Shown here piece by piece: positions 62,365-64,000 of a stretch of DNA of 64,000 nt. Under the pieces are notes generated by a model. The model made no database searches, was not told where the DNA came from, and saw only the letters and a program-made list of their open reading frames with translations. The translations under genes and the position numbers were made by a program. Numbering within the stretch: the stretch's first letter is position 1; every line of letters starts with the position of its first letter. The stretch comes from Gracilimonas sp034520725 (GTDB lineage Bacteria; Bacteroidota; Rhodothermia; Balneolales; Balneolaceae), in NCBI GenBank assembly GCA_034520725.1, contig JAXHNH010000001.1:124001-188000 (forward strand), in the 5' to 3' direction.

Positions 62365-64000
62365 ATGCATTCCTACAAACCGGAAAAGATCGAGTCCAAA
62401 TGGCAAAAGTACTGGCTCGAAAACAAGACCTTCAAAACCCCAACCGATACATCTAAGCCCAAGTACTATGTATTGGACATGTTCCCTTATCCCAGTGGGG
62501 CAGGGCTGCATGTTGGTCACCCTGAAGGCTACACCGCCACGGATATCATTTCCCGGTACAAGCGCATGAATGGTTTCAATGTATTGCACCCGATTGGCTG
62601 GGATGCCTTTGGATTGCCTGCAGAACAGTACGCAGTGAAGACAGGAACGCATCCGCGGACAACTACAGAAAATAATATCAACAAATTCCGTGAGCAGCTT
62701 CAGGCTATTGGTTTCAGTTATGATTGGGATCGTGAAGTGAACACAACCGATCCGGATTACTACAAATGGACGCAGTGGATCTTCCTTCAACTTTACAAAA
62801 AAGGTCTGGCTTATGAAGATGAAGTAGCCGTGAACTGGTGTCCCGAGCTGGGAACCGTATTGGCGAATGAGGAAGTAGTAGATGGGAAGAGTGAGGTAGG
62901 CGGATATCCTGTAGTCCGTAAACCAATGCGACAGTGGGTACTTAAGATCACCGAATATGCTGAAGAGCTGCTTGAAGGTCTGGATGATCTGGACTGGTCT
63001 GAGTCACTAAAAGACATGCAGCGCAATTGGATTGGGAAATCTATTGGCGCAGAGATCGATTTTGAAATTGATGGATACGATGAAAAACTTCGTGTTTTCA
63101 CTACCCGACCCGATACCATTTTTGGAGCCACCTACATGGTTTTGGCCCCTGAGCATCACTTGGTAGATAAGATCACTAAGGAAGAGCAAAAAAATGCTAT
63201 TAATGATTATAAAGAAGAGGCTGCAAAGAAATCTGACCTGGAGAGGCAGGAGCTGAATAAAGATAAAACCGGAGCATTCACCGGAGCCTATGCTGTTAAT
63301 CCGGCCAATGATAAGAAGATCCCGATATGGATCGCGGACTATGTATTGGCGAGTTATGGAACCGGAGCCATCATGGCAGTACCGGGGCAGGATGAGCGGG
63401 ATTGGGAATTTGCTGAGAAATTCGATCTGGAAATTGTTCGCACTGTTGAGCCCCCTGAAGATTTTGAAGGGAAAGCTTATACAGGGGAAGGTCCGGCTAT
63501 TAATAGTGACTTCCTGAATGGAATGGAGATCGAGGCCGCCAAGAAGAAGATCATTGCATGGCTGGAAGAGAAAGGAGCCGGAAAAAAATCCGTGAATTAT
63601 AAGCTACGTGACTGGCTGTTCTCTCGTCAGCGTTATTGGGGTGAACCGTTCCCGATCATACATGTGGATGGAGAGCATAAAGCACTGCCGGAATCCGAAT
63701 TACCGGTAACTCTTCCCGAAGTGGATAAATATCAGCCAACCGGAGATGGCGAACCGCCATTGGCTAATGCCACAGATTGGGTAAATACAACCGACCCTGA
63801 AACCGGTAAACCAGCCAGGCGTGAAACAAATACTATGCCTCAATGGGCAGGTTCCTGCTGGTACTATCTGCGTTATATCAGTCCCGAATTTGATGGTGGT
63901 CCCGTAGATCCCGATTATGAAAAATATTGGATGCCGGTGGATCTGTATGTGGGTGGAGCTGAACATGCTGTGCTTCATTTATTGTATGCCCGATTCTGGC
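62365..64000 (+). CDS. leuS: Leucyl-tRNA synthetase, N-terminal part (cut by window end)
   Basis: The frame is open from ATG 62365 to the window end, about 545 codons. SYKPEKIESKWQKYW, DMFPYPSGAGLHVGHPEGYTATD (the HIGH-type motif), HPIGWDAFGLPAEQYA, the editing domain around TTRPDTIFGAT and the following ARFW segment match leucyl-tRNA synthetase. It charges tRNA-Leu; a tRNA-Leu gene is at 52152. The C-terminus is outside the window. Confidence 0.95.
   Translation, partial: MHSYKPEKIESKWQKYWLENKTFKTPTDTSKPKYYVLDMFPYPSGAGLHVGHPEGYTATDIISRYKRMNGFNVLHPIGWDAFGLPAEQYAVKTGTHPRTTTENNINKFREQLQAIGFSYDWDREVNTTDPDYYKWTQWIFLQLYKKGLAYEDEVAVNWCPELGTVLANEEVVDGKSEVGGYPVVRKPMRQWVLKITEYAEELLEGLDDLDWSESLKDMQRNWIGKSIGAEIDFEIDGYDEKLRVFTTRPDTIFGATYMVLAPEHHLVDKITKEEQKNAINDYKEEAAKKSDLERQELNKDKTGAFTGAYAVNPANDKKIPIWIADYVLASYGTGAIMAVPGQDERDWEFAEKFDLEIVRTVEPPEDFEGKAYTGEGPAINSDFLNGMEIEAAKKKIIAWLEEKGAGKKSVNYKLRDWLFSRQRYWGEPFPIIHVDGEHKALPESELPVTLPEVDKYQPTGDGEPPLANATDWVNTTDPETGKPARRETNTMPQWAGSCWYYLRYISPEFDGGPVDPDYEKYWMPVDLYVGGAEHAVLHLLYARFW

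Overview
The window looks like a chromosomal segment of a Gram-negative bacterium of the Bacteroidota/Balneolota/Rhodothermota lineage. The support is: a type IX secretion sorting domain, DUF4835 and PorV/PorQ-like (UPF0164) proteins, outer-membrane barrels, lipoproteins, mostly absent Shine-Dalgarno motifs, and a bacterial mevalonate pathway with a class II HMG-CoA reductase. A Balneola/Gracilimonas-type marine bacterium fits best, but this is an inference from gene content and was not tested with a phylogeny.

Layout. (1) 0-2.5 kb: mevalonate genes, namely the end of a phosphomevalonate kinase and a single gene fusing HMG-CoA reductase to mevalonate kinase. (2) 2.6-11.1 kb: a likely operon of an ArsR-rhodanese regulator, a sulfide:quinone-reductase-like flavoprotein, a DUF2892 membrane protein, a complete RND tripartite efflux pump and a small PII-like protein. 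A strong CRP-like palindrome and an ArsR-like operator lie upstream. (3) 11.2-13.8 kb: a FAD amine oxidoreductase and a convergent FetAB-type ABC exporter. (4) 14-17.3 kb: a copper nitrite reductase cluster (nirK, nirV-like, SCO, broken cupredoxin). (5) 17.4-21.3 kb: DUF3095, broken DUF4382 and DUF2207 proteins. (6) 21.5-25.1 kb: fixABCX electron-transfer genes separated by short dispersed repeats. (7) 25.2-29.0 kb: envelope proteins. (8) 29.1-31.7 kb: a decayed accessory block with an AraC-type regulator, a small exported Cys-rich peptide, a broken six-bladed beta-propeller and a broken MauE/DoxX membrane protein. It is bounded by the 3' end of a barrel gene on one side and a diverged second copy of that 3' end on the other. 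(9) 31.7-36 kb: glycine-betaine ABC importer and a porin. A second, orphan binding protein is at 40.2 kb. (10) 36-42.7 kb: broken M1 peptidase, dihaem cytochrome c, methyltransferase, broken hydrolase, YwbE and broken DUF1801. (11) 42.8-46.4 kb: NRAMP-like transporter with pxpABC (5-oxoprolinase). (12) 46.4-52 kb: broken T9SS metallopeptidase, CHASE/PAS histidine kinase, azurin, ACR3-like transporter. (13) 52.1-64 kb: tRNA-Leu, dienelactone hydrolase, gatB, TlpA-like lipoprotein, tpiA, purD, NHL propeller, LuxE/LuxC-like pair, vapBC and the start of leuS.

Two themes stand out. One is redox and sulfur/copper chemistry: rhodanese sensor, nitrite reductase, azurins, SCO, cytochrome c and fix genes. 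The other is at least nine reading-frame lesions, which fall in secreted or accessory genes while the housekeeping genes read cleanly. The most promising under-described elements are the Cys-rich peptide/propeller/MauE block with its displaced gene tail, the ArsR-rhodanese regulated efflux operon, and a nitrite reductase with Gln in place of the type 1 copper axial Met.
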